The translations under genes were made by a program, and so were the position numbers. A DNA stretch of 64,000 bases from Dimorphilus gyrociliatus (taxonomy: Eukaryota; Annelida; Polychaeta; Dinophilidae), in the NCBI GenBank assembly GCA_904063045.1, contig CAJFCJ010000019.1:1875700-1939699 (forward strand), written 5' to 3'. Shown piece by piece: positions 63,633 to 64,000 of this stretch (its first letter is position 1; every line of letters begins with the position of its first letter). The notes beneath the pieces were generated by a model that saw only the letters and a program-made list of their open reading frames with translations, ran no database searches and was not told the DNA's origin.

Positions 63633-64000
63633 ATGGTAAGTGAACGAAAAACGGGTCGAAGGCGACGCCAGAGCAGTCCAATCGAAATCGAAGCTATGAC
63701 GACGGTAAGGATAAGACCGACTTGCGAAGACACAACAGAATTCGTAGGAAGGAGGAAGAAGGCTAGCATGGCGAGGTCGATATCGCCTTCGGGTTACTCG
63801 AATAGACGCGATTCGTTGACCGAATCGTTAGCGCTGATGTCCCGAAGTTGTGAAGATCACAGTAGTCTTAAACAAAATATCGAACGATTGAGAGAAACCT
63901 CGATGAGGGACCCGTCTTCGTTCCCTTTAGATAGCCTCGCTCCTGAACTTAAAGTGAAAATTCTTGAGCATTTACCCGTCAGGGAACGTGGTCGTATGGG
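63633..64000 (+). CDS. F-box protein, N-terminal part (runs off window)
   Basis: An ATG at 63633 lies 9 nt after a clean acceptor (TTATTTTTGCAG, ending 63623). The frame is open to the window end (122 codons). The first ~90 residues are basic and Ser/Arg-rich (MVSERKTGRRRRQSSP, RSISPSGYSNRRDSL), resembling a disordered, phosphorylatable leader. Residues ~99-122 form the start of an F-box: FPLDSLAPELKVKILEHLP followed by VRERGRMG, with the L-P-E-L/I-x-x-K-I-L-x-x-L-P core that binds Skp1. The substrate-binding part lies outside the window, so the F-box subclass cannot be named. Confidence 0.75.
   Translation, partial: MVSERKTGRRRRQSSPIEIEAMTTVRIRPTCEDTTEFVGRRKKASMARSISPSGYSNRRDSLTESLALMSRSCEDHSSLKQNIERLRETSMRDPSSFPLDSLAPELKVKILEHLPVRERGRM

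Noticed and set aside
63587-63769. 60-aa minus-strand ORF at the right end
   Set aside because: Antisense to the F-box gene first coding exon; no support.

Overview
This is AT-rich nuclear DNA from a small-genome animal. Genes are tightly packed on both strands. Introns are mostly 50-110 nt with GT-AG ends, and extracellular EGF, SRCR, MAM, C-type-lectin, vWD, cadherin and TSP1 modules are abundant. No operon, ribosome binding site, CRISPR or rRNA signal is seen. The compactness would fit a miniaturised spiralian (a Dimorphilus-like annelid is one guess), but the species cannot be fixed from this sequence.

Layout. 1-2331: the 3' end of an LRR (NLR-like) gene. 2443-54842: a cluster of giant single-pass membrane receptors related to insect Bark beetle/Anakonda. 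It has three apparently intact genes: P1 on the minus strand (6057-17988, 3690 aa), P2 on the plus strand (27060-41289, 4442 aa) and P3 on the plus strand (41759-54842, 4253 aa). It also has one decayed minus-strand copy (22348-25406) and one small plus-strand fragment (2443-3023). Interspersed are three paralogous small secreted, probably GPI-anchored, Cys-rich proteins (3232-3907 minus, 4659-5412 plus, 19158-19998 plus), a single-exon BEL/Pao-type Gag-like gene (20399-22111) and a four-TM gene (25770-26363 minus). 55050-56835: a TSP1-repeat membrane protein. 57158-64000: conserved housekeeping-type genes, namely GALK2-like kinase, midnolin, an ML/GM2A-like type II membrane protein, a KLHDC-type kelch protein and the start of an F-box gene.

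The receptor architecture is: signal peptide; a beta-helix region interrupted by up to three SRCR-like modules; MAM; C-type lectin; EGFs; PSI-like; a long uncharacterised region; Cys-rich/vWD; ten EGFs; two cadherin-like repeats; Ser/Thr-rich stalk (short in P3); TM; and a tail of about 4-10 residues. P1 lacks SRCR2, P3 lacks SRCR3 and only P2 keeps all three. P3 has lost nearly all downstream introns and ends in one 11.7 kb exon. I could follow the reading frame through every splice junction of P1, P2 and P3. These exon models come from reading the sequence by eye, not from transcripts. A role in cell junctions or recognition is inferred only from domain content and similarity to Bark/Anakonda.
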